The notes under the pieces: model-generated
Databases searched by the model: none
The model's input: the letters and a program-made list of their open reading frames with translations, nothing else
What the model was told of the DNA's origin: nothing
Translations under genes and position numbers: made by a program
Assembly: GCF_002849605.1 (NCBI RefSeq)
Contig: NZ_NPIB01000010.1
Coordinates: 1-64,000, forward strand
Source: Photobacterium carnosum
Lineage (GTDB): Bacteria > Pseudomonadota > Gammaproteobacteria > Enterobacterales > Vibrionaceae
Length of the DNA: 64,000 nt
Direction: 5' to 3'
Shown here: in pieces, positions 47,479 to 56,398 of the stretch
How the letters are laid out: the number at the start of each line of letters is the position of its first letter
How positions within the stretch are numbered: the stretch's first letter is position 1

Positions 47479-48201
47479 ATGATGACTTTTATATCTAAAA
47501 AATTACCTAATTTTATTGCATTAGGCTTATTTGCAATATTGCTATTTATTGCAATTCATATCTTCCCAGTGCCTGTGTTAACTACGCCAGTAAGTAGCGC
47601 GGCGGGTATTACATTTGCTTTATTAACCGATAGTGCTGGCAGTCCGTTTTTCCTTATCACCTCCGCATTATTGTGTCTTACCCCTGTTTTTATGCGGTTA
47701 CCAAAGAAAACCATCACTAAAGTATGGATTCAATTTGGTATCTTATTAGTGTTAAGTTTTGTCACTAAAACAGTATTAAAACATGAAACAGCCATTCCTC
47801 GCCCTTATACCTATGAGTTACAACACTTACATTTAGTCGATTCACCTACTGCTTTCTATGCATTAGATTCAGCAGCTAAAGATAATATCGTAAAAGAAGC
47901 TTCTGCCTATGTCAGCCCTTGGCGTTTACGCAGCTGGGAAGGTGAAACAAACTACTCATTCCCTTCTGGTCACACTATTTTTGCAGCTATCTGTGTTTTA
48001 TTTTGGGGTGGTTTTTTTATTCGCCAAGGTAAATATCTTATCGCAGGTGGCTTAATCATTTGGGCAACAGGTGTCGGTATTAGCCGCTTATGGCTAGGTA
48101 TGCACTTCCCTTCTGATGTCATGGGGTCAATACTCTCAGCGGCAGTGCTTTATTTCTTTGTCCCTGAATGGGATGAAAATACTAAGAAAAACAGAAAATA
48201 A
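47479..48201 (+). CDS. pgpB: PAP2-family phosphatase, PgpB-like
   Basis: 240 residues with about six transmembrane helices. Acid-phosphatase motifs in order: K-x6-RP (KHETAIPRP), PSGH (NYSFPSGHTIFA) and SR-x5-H-x3-D (SRLWLGMHFPSDVMG). The length and motif spacing fit PgpB, which dephosphorylates phosphatidylglycerophosphate and undecaprenyl pyrophosphate at the inner membrane. Two adjacent ATG codons (47479, 47482) are equally likely starts. Confidence 0.88.
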   Translation: MMTFISKKLPNFIALGLFAILLFIAIHIFPVPVLTTPVSSAAGITFALLTDSAGSPFFLITSALLCLTPVFMRLPKKTITKVWIQFGILLVLSFVTKTVLKHETAIPRPYTYELQHLHLVDSPTAFYALDSAAKDNIVKEASAYVSPWRLRSWEGETNYSFPSGHTIFAAICVLFWGGFFIRQGKYLIAGGLIIWATGVGISRLWLGMHFPSDVMGSILSAAVLYFFVPEWDENTKKNRK

Positions 48202-48216
48202 CATATAATCACTAAT

Positions 48217-48255
48217 AAAAAAAAGGCTCATCGAATAATACGATGAGCCTTTTTT
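48217..48255. terminator. Bidirectional terminator
   Basis: AAAAAAGGCTCATCG / CGATGAGCCTTTTTT hairpin between pgpB and the convergent regulator gene. Confidence 0.9.
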
Positions 48256-48281
48256 ATAAAATAAATAATCTTATGACAAAC

Positions 48282-48638
48282 CTAACTAACACTCGGAATA
48301 TGTTCGTACTCAACAATAAGTTGATTACCAACGTATGTTACTTTCTTAATTTCGCCATCAAAGATAAACGTATTCTTAACAATAGAGTTTACTAGCGATC
48401 CTTTTTGTACAGCTTCACGCAACGAAGGAAGTATTAAAACTGGATCAATATTTAAAATGCCACAAAAATCATTAACAAACTGATGTCGAATAACAGAATC
48501 CCCTCGCAGAATGTCTGAAAATTCAAGTTGCGTTAACTCTAGCTTTTTAGCCATCTCTATTTGAGTTATACGCATTTTTGCTTTGTAGCTCATCCATGTA
48601 TCGTGCAAAACTCGACGATCTTTTTCAGTATATTGCAT
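48282..48638 (-). CDS. Small XRE-like HTH protein
   Basis: Start at ATG 48638, seven bases after AGGA; the upstream extension would need a TTG start. 118 residues. The HTH region spans about 20-65 (ITQIEMAKKLELTQLEFSDI, then LRGDSVIRHQFVNDFC), and a beta-strand tail follows (IKKVTYVGNQLIVEYEHIP). It is probably a DNA-binding regulator; target unknown. It stands alone. Confidence 0.72.
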   Translation of the reverse strand: MQYTEKDRRVLHDTWMSYKAKMRITQIEMAKKLELTQLEFSDILRGDSVIRHQFVNDFCGILNIDPVLILPSLREAVQKGSLVNSIVKNTFIFDGEIKKVTYVGNQLIVEYEHIPSVS

Positions 48639-48882
48639 TTCTTTTCCTAAAGGCGCTTTCAATACATTAAATAAACCCAACGTTATTCATCACAGTGCGC
48701 AAGGGTAAATTTAAACGAATTGATTTTTTTATCCATAAATTAGCTGTAAGAATATGTGTCAGTCATTCATACGAGCAATATAATATAGGTATATTTCATA
48801 CTTTATTACAAGTTATTCATTGTTGAATTGCAGATTAAACCTATAATGCACAAAAATCATAAAGGCTAAGTTAATCATCAAA

Positions 48883-49242
48883 ATGATACGTCATTGGTTC
48901 TATTTTATTGTGCATAGCGTGCTAATCCTCACTGTATTAACCAATACAGCGTATGCACACACCACAAAAATAATGCCAATGCCATATTGTAGCTGCATGG
49001 AAAAGAGTCCCTGTTGCAAGAATAACGCTAGCGTTGAACAATATATAGCAACATCTGCTAACAATTCAATTTGTAGCGATGATTGTAATAGCGATGATTG
49101 CTCGTCACAGTCTCAACACCAACCAGCACTATTAACTAGCTTTAGTTTTCAATCTATCCATAGTACCGAAATACTCATAAGTGTATTGTGCCACTCCCCT
49201 CATTATTATCATGAACCATTACTAAAACCGCCTATAGCGTAA
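48883..49242 (+). CDS. Secreted Cys/His-rich protein next to a DUF411 gene (copper-linked?)
   Basis: 119 residues. A signal peptide (MIRHWFYFIVHSVLIL...AYA) is followed by clustered cysteines CSCMEKSPCCK, CSDDCNSDDC, a weak second hydrophobic segment, and a C-terminus HYYHEPLLKPPIA. The Cys/His content and the ...PP ending recall the small CopL/DUF2946-type proteins found in copper-resistance operons; this assignment is tentative. It is followed after 88 bases by the DUF411 gene in the same direction. Confidence 0.6.
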   Translation: MIRHWFYFIVHSVLILTVLTNTAYAHTTKIMPMPYCSCMEKSPCCKNNASVEQYIATSANNSICSDDCNSDDCSSQSQHQPALLTSFSFQSIHSTEILISVLCHSPHYYHEPLLKPPIA

Positions 49243-49330
49243 GTGTTTTCTCCACCAGCACCACCATACTTACACATTTATTTGCAGCCATATCGTCGTG
49301 GTATGCATCACGTTATTTAGGAATATGATT

Positions 49331-49780
49331 ATGATCATCAAACGTACTTTATTAGCTTGTGCTCTTTTCGTTTCAGCAACAGCATCGGCCACAACAGCAC
49401 CTATTATCAAAGGCACGAATTACTTATCACCGTATTGTGGCTGCTGTAAAGAATGGGTCGCACATATGAAAGATAATGGCTTTGAGTTAGAAAACGTTTA
49501 CCAAGAAAATCTCACACCCACAAAAATCAAACTAGGCGTATTACCTGAGTATGCATCTTGTCATACCGCTCAAATTGAAGGTTATACTTTTGAAGGTCAT
49601 GTTCCTGCGACTGATATCAAACGATTTTTAGCGAGCAAGCCAACAAGAATGAAAGGCTTGGCTGTTGGAGGAATGCCAATGGGATCACCTGGTATGGAAT
49701 ATGGTGATAAGAAAGACAGCTATAACGTGGTCGCTTTTGATGACAAAGGTCGCACGATGGTGTGGGCAAGTCATAACTAA
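49331..49780 (+). CDS. DUF411 periplasmic metal-binding protein
   Basis: Start at the second of two close ATGs (49331), eight bases after AGGA. 149 residues. A signal peptide (MIIKRTLLACALFVSATASA) precedes the DUF411 core: YLSPYCGCCKEWVAHMKDNG with CGCC, PEYASCHTAQIEGYTFEGHV and PADIKRFL-like text, then GLAVGGMPMGSPGME. DUF411 proteins sit in copper-handling operons and probably bind Cu. A hairpin terminator follows. Confidence 0.9.
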   Translation: MIIKRTLLACALFVSATASATTAPIIKGTNYLSPYCGCCKEWVAHMKDNGFELENVYQENLTPTKIKLGVLPEYASCHTAQIEGYTFEGHVPATDIKRFLASKPTRMKGLAVGGMPMGSPGMEYGDKKDSYNVVAFDDKGRTMVWASHN

Positions 49781-49795
49781 TCACTAAATAAAGCA

Positions 49796-49826
49796 AAGGT
49801 TGGCCTAAATATTTAGATCCAACCTT
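49796..49826 (+). terminator. Terminator-like hairpin after the DUF411 gene
   Basis: AAGGTTGG / CCAACCTT hairpin followed by ATTATT. Confidence 0.55.
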
Positions 49827-49885
49827 ATTATCATTAAACTCTTCTACACTTAAATGAGAATAACACTCAACTACGAGGTTATCTC

Positions 49886-50206
49886 ATGAATAAATTACTC
49901 AATAATGAAAAACATGAATTGATAGATTTATTAGATCAAGCACAATATACAGGACTGATCACTTATAAACACATCGATTCATTAACCACTGAATCCAGTT
50001 ACTTTACAATAAATAAAGGTAACTACTTTGTTAAAATTCGCTTATCCGATCATGGCGAACACCATTCTCACCCACGAATTAATATTTACATTTTTGAAGA
50101 TCAAGATTCCGTGAATAAATACTTAAATTTTTTCACGGAAAATGACGATGTCGATAGCTTTAATTCAGCAATTAAGCGTATCCATCGTTATATCTATGGT
50201 ACGTAA
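49886..50206 (+). CDS. Hypothetical 106-residue protein
   Basis: Soluble, charged. It has a short helical start (NNEKHELIDLLDQAQYTG) and a beta-type middle (YFTINKGNYFVKIRLSDHGE with HHSHPRINIYIF). Gapped ribosome site GAGG precedes the ATG. No recognised domain; it is followed by a convergent gene. Confidence 0.6.
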   Translation: MNKLLNNEKHELIDLLDQAQYTGLITYKHIDSLTTESSYFTINKGNYFVKIRLSDHGEHHSHPRINIYIFEDQDSVNKYLNFFTENDDVDSFNSAIKRIHRYIYGT

Positions 50207-50240
50207 TTTTTTTAAAATATAAAAAGTTATAGTGCGCTAT

Positions 50241-51212
50241 CTAAACACGTGACTCTGTAAATAGATCTCGATTAGGATCAGATTTCTCAGCCCACTCGGG
50301 ATCTAATTCGCGCTTTTCGAAATAAATTTGCAAGCCATTAAAATAAGTAAATGCCGTTAACTCTGAATCTTTACCGAAATATTCAAAAAATACGTCTTCG
50401 TGATCAGCTAACTCGACTAGCGTTTGAATACCGCGTTCTAATGCCCATTGAATCGCAGGCGGTGCAATAATGGTACGGTACAGCATCAATTGTTTAATAT
50501 CAGCCAACGCGACTTTACGTAGTTCTTTCGTCGAACGATGTGATACTTGTGCATTAGCCTGCTCTTCTGCCAATAACGCCCGTAAACTACCAATACTTGA
50601 CTCACGCTCTGCTGGTGAATAACCATAAGTCGTTTTACAAAAGCGTAAGGCATAAGTCATTTTTTCACGCCCGACCAGCTCTATCACTTGTTCTAAATAA
50701 GGCTGAGGAATAGCATACAACGCAGCCAACTGAGTCACTGCGTGATTTAAACTCGTATAAATGATGCCATCATATTCAAATTGAAATGTCGTCGTCACAT
50801 CATAGCAAGGCAAGCCATCAATATTGATTGGCCATCCCGCGTAATTGACTCGATCTTTAGCGATTTCAAACATCTTCCAACCACTAAAACGAAAACCTTC
50901 AAGAGCTTTACCCTCCATTTCAGACGATTCAAGTTCTTCTTTGGTCCAGTTAACCCCAATTTGTAGATGTTTATGGTATTTCTTATGCAGTTGCTGTTTC
51001 ACTTTATCGCGCAGTACATCTAAGCTACTGACCTTTACCGCATTAGCAAAAGTAAAACACTCTTGGCAACACGGCAGCATAATCGGTAAGGTTTGATTAT
51101 CATAATTTGGGACAGCCATAAAAGCATGGCTATCAAAATACGGCTCACCGCAAAACCAGCAGGTATGGCGGTAATTAAAAGGCACATCAATATTATGGTA
51201 TGAAGAAATCAT
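50241..51212 (-). CDS. Conserved hypothetical protein with an N-terminal zinc-finger-like region
   Basis: 323 residues. Near the start CWFCGEPYF and CCQECFTF give a C-x2-C...C-C-x2-C pattern suited to binding zinc. The middle region (GFRFSGWKMFEIAKDRVNYA; WPINIDGLP) and the helical C-terminus carry no family that I recognise. Soluble. Position between an unknown gene and a MarR regulator gives no strong clue to its role. Confidence 0.7.
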   Translation of the reverse strand: MISSYHNIDVPFNYRHTCWFCGEPYFDSHAFMAVPNYDNQTLPIMLPCCQECFTFANAVKVSSLDVLRDKVKQQLHKKYHKHLQIGVNWTKEELESSEMEGKALEGFRFSGWKMFEIAKDRVNYAGWPINIDGLPCYDVTTTFQFEYDGIIYTSLNHAVTQLAALYAIPQPYLEQVIELVGREKMTYALRFCKTTYGYSPAERESSIGSLRALLAEEQANAQVSHRSTKELRKVALADIKQLMLYRTIIAPPAIQWALERGIQTLVELADHEDVFFEYFGKDSELTAFTYFNGLQIYFEKRELDPEWAEKSDPNRDLFTESRV

Positions 51213-51277
51213 TTATCTGCTATTTATAAGTTAAAGTACGTTGAGTATTATGCAAAGACTGCCACCGAACAACAAGG

Positions 51278-51706
51278 TTATTTGTAACGAAGGTTATCCG
51301 TCATTTTATCGGCTAACTGTTGAAACAACGCTATCTCATCTAGACTAATGTTTTTTGTTATTTTTTCCTGCATCGTATTATCAATAACCACCAGTTTTGC
51401 GACAATCTCTATGCCACGATCAGTAACACATAAATACGAACTTCGCTTGTCTGTTGGATGGGCTACCTTAGTAATAAATTCTTTATCTATTAAGGTGTTA
51501 ACTAACCGTGTAATTTGTGCCTTATCTCGTTCTAACACTGTTGCTATATCAATAGCGGTACACGGTGTCATTTTATTAATGATCTTAATTACTCGAACAT
51601 GCATCGGTGTAACATCCAGATTAAGTTGTTCAATCTGCTCATGTAATTGACGTTTTAACGCATGTACCAATTGAAATAAATTATCTAGCGTTTTGTTATT
51701 AACCAT
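51278..51706 (-). CDS. MarR-family transcriptional regulator
   Basis: Start at the ATG of MVNNKTLDNLFQLV (GGA upstream); the frame extends 16 codons further without a site. 142 residues. Winged-HTH: TPCTAIDIATVLERDKAQIT, then RLVNTLIDKEFITKVAHPTD and KRSSYLCVT. Divergent from the DUF3861 gene, with two inverted repeats between them that are the likely operators for both directions. Confidence 0.92.
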   Translation of the reverse strand: MVNNKTLDNLFQLVHALKRQLHEQIEQLNLDVTPMHVRVIKIINKMTPCTAIDIATVLERDKAQITRLVNTLIDKEFITKVAHPTDKRSSYLCVTDRGIEIVAKLVVIDNTMQEKITKNISLDEIALFQQLADKMTDNLRYK

Positions 51707-51732
51707 TATATTTCCGCTATGTCCAAGGATTA

Positions 51733-51785
51733 TATAGTTGACAATATCAATCAAATCTAAGTATAGTTGACATTATCAACTATAC
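51733..51785. promoter_or_regulatory. Paired operator palindromes of the MarR divergon
   Basis: The right copy (51761-51785) is a perfect palindrome GTATAGTTGA-CATTA-TCAACTATAC. The left copy (51733-51753), TATAGTTGA-CAATA-TCAATCA, is imperfect. They repeat every 28 bases. Such arrays are typical MarR operators and lie between the two start codons. Confidence 0.8.
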
Positions 51786-51814
51786 TCATATTTATTTCAA
51801 ATAAGAGTACAATT

Positions 51815-52117
51815 ATGTCTAATAAAAAAACCTATCGTATTACCATTGAAGAAGTAGAGTCTCCGTCATCTACCGCCCAAACCATGCAATTTGAATTTCA
51901 AGATAGAGAAGATCTGTTTAAGATAGTTAAAAACTTGAAGAAAGGCTGTGAGTTAGATGCAACGCAAGCAACAAGAGTCGGTGTTGCTCTGCGATTATTA
52001 GGCCCGGTTATGATGATAAACCGCAAACATCCACTTTTTGCTGACTTTATGCCCCACTTTAAAACATTTATGCAGTCACTTAAAAATACTGTTAAACAAT
52101 CATTAATCGATAAGTGA
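51815..52117 (+). CDS. DUF3861 protein
   Basis: Start at ATG of MSNKKTYRITIEEVESP; the frame upstream runs through the operator. 100 residues. Family pattern FEFQDREDLFKIVKNLKKG and GVALRLLGPVMMINRKHPLF followed by ADFMPHFK. Small cytoplasmic protein of unknown function, apparently under control of the adjacent MarR regulator. Confidence 0.88.
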   Translation: MSNKKTYRITIEEVESPSSTAQTMQFEFQDREDLFKIVKNLKKGCELDATQATRVGVALRLLGPVMMINRKHPLFADFMPHFKTFMQSLKNTVKQSLIDK

Positions 52118-52299
52118 TTTCATCAGCTTAAATATCTTTCTTGGGGAGATACAAATATCAATACCGAGACTACATTGCGCATAATATTAAACGACTCATT
52201 AATTAATGTTGCAGCAGTCTGAATATTGATTTTATTCTCTTGCTAATGATCTTTTTTTAAATACACTCATGCGATATTTATTTTATCCGTGATCTTTAC

Positions 52300-52680
52300 A
52301 TGAAAAAACTAATGGTTAGCTCAATGTTAGCCTCAACACTGTTATTAAGTGGCTGTGTTACTTTCCCCACTACAGAATCAGCCAACGTCGATGTTATTTG
52401 GGATGATGTGAAAGCTGTTGAAAATTGTCAACGCCTAGGGATTGTATATGGTTCAGAAGGTCATTTTTATGACTATTGGTTCCATGCGGATAAAGACATG
52501 CTCTGGGGAACAATAAACCAAATGCGTATTAAAGCCGCGGCATTAGGTGCAAATACCGTGTATCTCTATCAACCACTTGGTTTTTCTACTTCAGTAACCA
52601 TGTTTGCTAATGCTTATTTATGTCAGCAACCAGCCGTTACTTCAATCGTTAAACCTGAAACAATACCAGCTGTTAAATAA
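52300..52680 (+). CDS. DUF4156-type lipoprotein
   Basis: 126 residues. Lipoprotein signal with lipobox LLLSGC (Cys 19). The mature part carries VENCQRLGIVYGSEGHFYDY, NQMRIKAAALGANTVYLY and a late cysteine (YLCQQP), as in small RcsF-like/DUF4156 outer-membrane lipoproteins in which cysteines form disulfides. Residue +2 is Val, not Asp, so outer-membrane sorting is expected. Confidence 0.8.
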   Translation: MKKLMVSSMLASTLLLSGCVTFPTTESANVDVIWDDVKAVENCQRLGIVYGSEGHFYDYWFHADKDMLWGTINQMRIKAAALGANTVYLYQPLGFSTSVTMFANAYLCQQPAVTSIVKPETIPAVK

Positions 52681-52743
52681 CAACATAACAGACATTGGTT
52701 TTGCATTCTTGTGCCAAATTCTGAATTTATGACCGCTTAATTT

Positions 52744-52773
52744 AGGACAGCCATTGTTTGTAATGACTGCCCT
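52744..52773. repeat. Inverted repeat between convergent genes
   Basis: AGG(A)CAG(C)CATT pairs with AATG(A)CTG(C)CCT around a six-base loop; the two mismatches fall symmetrically. Located between the lipoprotein gene and yghU; probably a transcript-end hairpin, without a long T-run. Confidence 0.5.
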
Positions 52774-52781
52774 AACATTAA

Positions 52782-53639
52782 CTAAGGTTTCTGTAATAAC
52801 ACTGTTGTAATGTCTTGAGCATCATGACGCTCAGGCAATTGTTCCCATACTTCGCCCCAAGTACGATTAACAATGCGTCCTCTTTGTACCGCAGGACGAT
52901 TAAGTATCATTGTTGCCCAGCGTTGAACATGAGTATAACTTGCTACATCAAGGAACTCGCTCGCACTATAAAGATGGCCTAATACTAAATTGCCATACCA
53001 CGGCCACATTGCGATATCCGCAATACTGTATTCATCACCTGCAATATATTGATGAGACGCAAGCTGTTTATCTAACACATCTAATTGGCGTTTTACTTCC
53101 ATCGTAAAACGATTAATTGGGTATTCTAGTTTTTCATCTGCATAAGCATAAAAATGACCAAAACCACCACCAAGATAAGGTGCTGAACCTTGTAACCAAA
53201 ATAACCAGTTCATTACTTGTGTACGATCGTTAATTGACTGAGGTAAGAACAGGTCAAATTTTTCAGCTAAATAAAATAAGATTGAACCAGACTCAAAAAT
53301 ATTAACCGCTTGACCTTGTGAATGATCCACTAATGCTGGAATTTTTGAGTTAGGATTAATATCAACAAAGCCAGAAGAGAATTGATCACCTTCAGAAATA
53401 TTAATCAAATGCGCGTCATAATCAGCGTCAGATTTACCCGCTGCTAACAACTCTTCAAGCATGATCGTTATTTTTTGTCCGTTGGGTGTCCCCATAGAAT
53501 AAAGCTGCAATGGATGCTTACCTATCGGTAGTGCCTTATCATGTGTCGCACCTGACACAGGACGATTGATCTGTGCCCATTGACCACCATTGTTATTATC
53601 AAATTGCCATTGTTTAGGTGGAATGTATTGATTTGTCAT
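52782..53639 (-). CDS. yghU: Glutathione S-transferase-family disulfide reductase YghU
   Basis: Start at the ATG of MTNQYIPPKQWQFD, five bases after AGGAG. 285 residues, the length of E. coli YghU. Thioredoxin-like N-domain (LQLYSMGTPNGQKITIMLEE; INPNSKIPALVD; FESGSILFYLAEKF) and alpha-helical C-domain (YSIADIAMWPWYGNLVLG). Nu-class GSTs of this type reduce small disulfides and bind two glutathiones. Cytoplasmic, single gene. Confidence 0.94.
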   Translation of the reverse strand: MTNQYIPPKQWQFDNNNGGQWAQINRPVSGATHDKALPIGKHPLQLYSMGTPNGQKITIMLEELLAAGKSDADYDAHLINISEGDQFSSGFVDINPNSKIPALVDHSQGQAVNIFESGSILFYLAEKFDLFLPQSINDRTQVMNWLFWLQGSAPYLGGGFGHFYAYADEKLEYPINRFTMEVKRQLDVLDKQLASHQYIAGDEYSIADIAMWPWYGNLVLGHLYSASEFLDVASYTHVQRWATMILNRPAVQRGRIVNRTWGEVWEQLPERHDAQDITTVLLQKP

Positions 53640-53689
53640 GTTAACTCCTAACAATTGTTATTTGTTTACTAATAGTCGAGTTGATCGCA

Positions 53690-54364
53690 TTATTGTTTAT
53701 CTGCAATGATCATATCAATAAGATCCATCATTGAATTTGAATACATTTTTGGTTTTAAATACAACGGATTATACGGCAAACCTGTTCTATCAATATAAGC
53801 GGCATTCAAGCCTGCCGATAAAGCGCCATGTGTATCCCAGTCATGAGTTGCGACTAAACATAATTGGTCTATCGGTTGTTGTAATTTTTGAGCCGCAAAT
53901 TTATAAACGGTAGGATCAGGTTTGAAACTTCCTGTCTCTTCTACAGAAATAATGTCATCGAAATAGTCAGTTAATTGTGCATATTCCATTTGTGTTGCAA
54001 TGAGGGTTAATGATGAATTAGATAAAGCGACAACTTTAAACCCGTGTTGGCGCAACTTACTAAGTGCTGGCTTTATATCAGAATAAGGCGATAAATTTGA
54101 AAAAGCGCCAAGTAACTCAGTTCGCTGACCTTCTGTTAATTGAATCTTATAATTAGCGGCAACCGTATCAAGAGTAATACGGGCTAGCTCTGCAAAATTG
54201 CTTTTAACTGTTGTCGTAATACAGACCGTAGAAAGATGCAGTAACTTTGAAAACCAGAGAGACAGCGCATCTTCGCTACCAAAAGCTGACTTAAATATTG
54301 GCTTTAGAGCCCCTAAATTTAAAACCGTTTCATTTATATCAAAAAGTATCACTTTCTTGTTCAT
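53690..54364 (-). CDS. HAD-superfamily hydrolase, haloacid dehalogenase type II-like
   Basis: 224 residues. HAD motif I is ILFDINETVLNLG (nucleophile Asp; the usual second Asp is replaced by Asn, as in dehalogenase-type members), motif II is VVALSNSS, motif III Lys is in GSFKPDPTVYKF, and motif IV is LVATHDWDTHGALSAG. This pattern fits L-2-haloacid dehalogenase-like proteins; the real substrate is unknown. Confidence 0.85.
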   Translation of the reverse strand: MNKKVILFDINETVLNLGALKPIFKSAFGSEDALSLWFSKLLHLSTVCITTTVKSNFAELARITLDTVAANYKIQLTEGQRTELLGAFSNLSPYSDIKPALSKLRQHGFKVVALSNSSLTLIATQMEYAQLTDYFDDIISVEETGSFKPDPTVYKFAAQKLQQPIDQLCLVATHDWDTHGALSAGLNAAYIDRTGLPYNPLYLKPKMYSNSMMDLIDMIIADKQ

Positions 54365-54646
54365 ATAATTACTCTTTACAATAAGTTAAAACGCATAAAC
54401 GATATCCTTATCGTAGAGTAACTATACTTAACATTGATAATTCAACTTGTCCAATATTCTATATACCGATTAATTAGATGATATATTCTATTTATAATAG
54501 ATCACCGTATTGACGCGTTAGATACCAGCCTTATATTTTTTAACTGCTCGAAACTTAGAAAATGACATTTCTAACATATTCACAATCAATCCCTATTAAA
54601 TACATAGCTATAACTACACCAATATCCTTAAATATCAGGTTATAAA
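54365..54646. other. AT-rich intergenic region
   Basis: No gene or RNA recognised. It contains the HAD gene promoter side on the minus strand. Confidence 0.35.
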
Positions 54647-54680
54647 CCAAAAAACACTCGACATAATAATGCCGAGTGTC
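54647..54680 (-). terminator. Terminator of the small zinc-ribbon / DUF2188 operon
   Basis: ACACTCG / CGAGTGT hairpin; T-run on the minus strand. Confidence 0.7.
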
Positions 54681-54700
54681 ATAACTAATATCAATATGAT

Positions 54701-54928
54701 TTACCCCTTGGGTGGATATGGATCATTTCCGTGACTATCTTTTTCTGCAATTTTGCCGTCTTTATTATGAATCACTAATTCTGATTCTTGATTCAAACTA
54801 ATCGTTCTTGCACGATCGACAGCTTCTTGCTTCGTCTCAAAATGACCTGAAGATCTTTGTCCTCCACTTTGTTTAATATCCCAACCACCGTCAGAGTTTG
54901 AAACCACATGGGTACTTTTTGTCATCAT
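54701..54928 (-). CDS. DUF2188 protein
   Basis: 75 residues (ATG 54928 or the adjacent 54925), with GGGGTG in front. Text THVVSNSDGGWDIKQSGGQR, HFETKQEAVDRARTISLNQE, ELVIHNKDGKIAEKDSHGND and PYP is the complete DUF2188 fold. The start overlaps the stop of the zinc-ribbon gene by one base. Small proteins of this type are often stress-associated; function unknown. Confidence 0.92.
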   Translation of the reverse strand: MMTKSTHVVSNSDGGWDIKQSGGQRSSGHFETKQEAVDRARTISLNQESELVIHNKDGKIAEKDSHGNDPYPPKG

Positions 54929-55065
54929 CACCCCTTTTTGTATTTGGTATGAGCACATTTAGGGCAAGGTGGGAGTGTGTCAGTATGATCATCTAAATCA
55001 ACTCGTTGACCACATTTTTCACAATAATAAGCACCTTTACCCGGTTTTTCTCCCGTTGTTGCCAT
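54928..55065 (-). CDS. Small zinc-ribbon protein
   Basis: 45 residues from ATG 55065 (GGAGAAG upstream); the frame upstream is non-coding in character. MATTGEKPGKGAYYCEKCGQ and the second pair PPCPKCAHTKY give a C-x2-C...C-x2-C zinc ribbon. It is translationally coupled to the DUF2188 gene. Function unknown. Confidence 0.88.
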   Translation of the reverse strand: MATTGEKPGKGAYYCEKCGQRVDLDDHTDTLPPCPKCAHTKYKKG

Positions 55066-55390
55066 TATATCTTCTCCATATTGAATCAAGAATATACCCA
55101 TCAAAACCACTGGATATAATGTCATTATGCTCTTAAAAATAACGGCGTTTTGAGAAGTCACTCCAAATTATCTTCATAAGAGCACTCTGGACAGCCACAT
55201 CTTTTACTATTGAATAGTGCCCCTAAAAAAATAAACCATTTCACCAACGACTGTGCTTTAGCTATTAAAATGACCGCTTAATATCTTATATTCTCCACTA
55301 AACCTGTCTTATTTCCATATTTCAAGATCGACAACGTCTACAATCCTGACGGTTATTGCAGTATTTTCATCTGATTATAAGAAGCTATCT
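55066..55390. other. Intergenic region before the RAYT gene
   Basis: Contains the promoter of the zinc-ribbon operon and, at 55188-55204, CTGGACAGCCACATC, related in inverted orientation to sequence at 56459-56473 on the far side of the transposase. No gene recognised. Confidence 0.35.
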
Positions 55391-56398
55391 CTAATTAGGG
55401 TGTAGCTGGTGACTCGCTGATTTTCCTTTGCACCAATGCCCACCAATACGTTGTTTGAAGGCGCACATTCGGGACCATCTACCACTTACATTGGCGTAAT
55501 GTTCCATAAATTGTTCACTGTGCTCAAGCCAAGCATCCGGTGTTATTCCCATTTTCTGTAAAATCTTGGGCTGATTAGGTGCAATAAAACCTTTTTTATC
55601 ATTTCGAATACACCGACCAGTCCAGTCAATCAGTTCAAGATAATCGACAAAAGCAAAGTTTATTCCTGCTGTTTTAGCTTGATGTTCTGCGCCAACAAAG
55701 GGTAGTAATTGGAAGTGACTTTTATTTGATGAGGATGGTTTAGAGGGGGTTTTCGTTTGGTGATGTTCACGAATACGTTGCTGAATAGAGGTAAAATCAG
55801 ACTGTTCGAGTGACGGTGTAACACCCGCCCTTATCGGGTTTAAATCAACATACATCATGCACGATAATAATGCTTGTTCATCCAGTAGTGCTTGAGACTT
55901 AAACCGCCCTTCCCAAAACGCCCCTTTGCATTGATCTTCTTTATTCGATTTTCGCGCTATTTCTTCATTAAGGCAGCGCATGAACCAGCTAATACTGCCT
56001 AATCGTTGCTGCCATTCAGCCACTAAATTTGATAATGCTTGTTGTTTATCTGCGGCTATTTGACCCTCGTTTAAAAAATTGACAGCGATAGGATGACCAC
56101 TAAATAACTGCAACCAACGTGATATCACATCTTCAGGGATTAGCTTTTGTTGTTGTTCCGTATCTATTTTTAACACTAAATGATAATGATTACTCATCAC
56201 GGCATAAGCGCACACATCAATACAAAACACAGCGGCTAATTGTTTGATTTTATTTACTATCCAACCACGACGATGTTGATAGTTTTTACCGTTATACGGA
56301 TCATCGCCACACAAATAGGCACGACGTACACAACGATTAATTACATGATAAAAAGGCGTAATTTGGGGCTCTATCAATTTCCGTCTTGAGATTGTCAT
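55391..56398 (-). CDS. REP-associated tyrosine transposase-like protein (Y1_Tnp, RAYT)
   Basis: About 335 residues from the ATG of MTISRRKLIEPQI. Y1 HUH-type domain: FYHVINRCVRRAYLCGDD at the start, the HUH motif MSNHYHLVL, and the tyrosine region of the catalytic helix (FWEGRFKSQALLDEQALLSC then MMYVDLNPIRAG, containing the family's YVDLNPIRA). RAYT proteins act on short palindromic repeats and are usually domesticated single-copy genes. They do not mobilise themselves as IS200 does. Confidence 0.9.
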   Translation of the reverse strand: MTISRRKLIEPQITPFYHVINRCVRRAYLCGDDPYNGKNYQHRRGWIVNKIKQLAAVFCIDVCAYAVMSNHYHLVLKIDTEQQQKLIPEDVISRWLQLFSGHPIAVNFLNEGQIAADKQQALSNLVAEWQQRLGSISWFMRCLNEEIARKSNKEDQCKGAFWEGRFKSQALLDEQALLSCMMYVDLNPIRAGVTPSLEQSDFTSIQQRIREHHQTKTPSKPSSSNKSHFQLLPFVGAEHQAKTAGINFAFVDYLELIDWTGRCIRNDKKGFIAPNQPKILQKMGITPDAWLEHSEQFMEHYANVSGRWSRMCAFKQRIGGHWCKGKSASHQLHPN

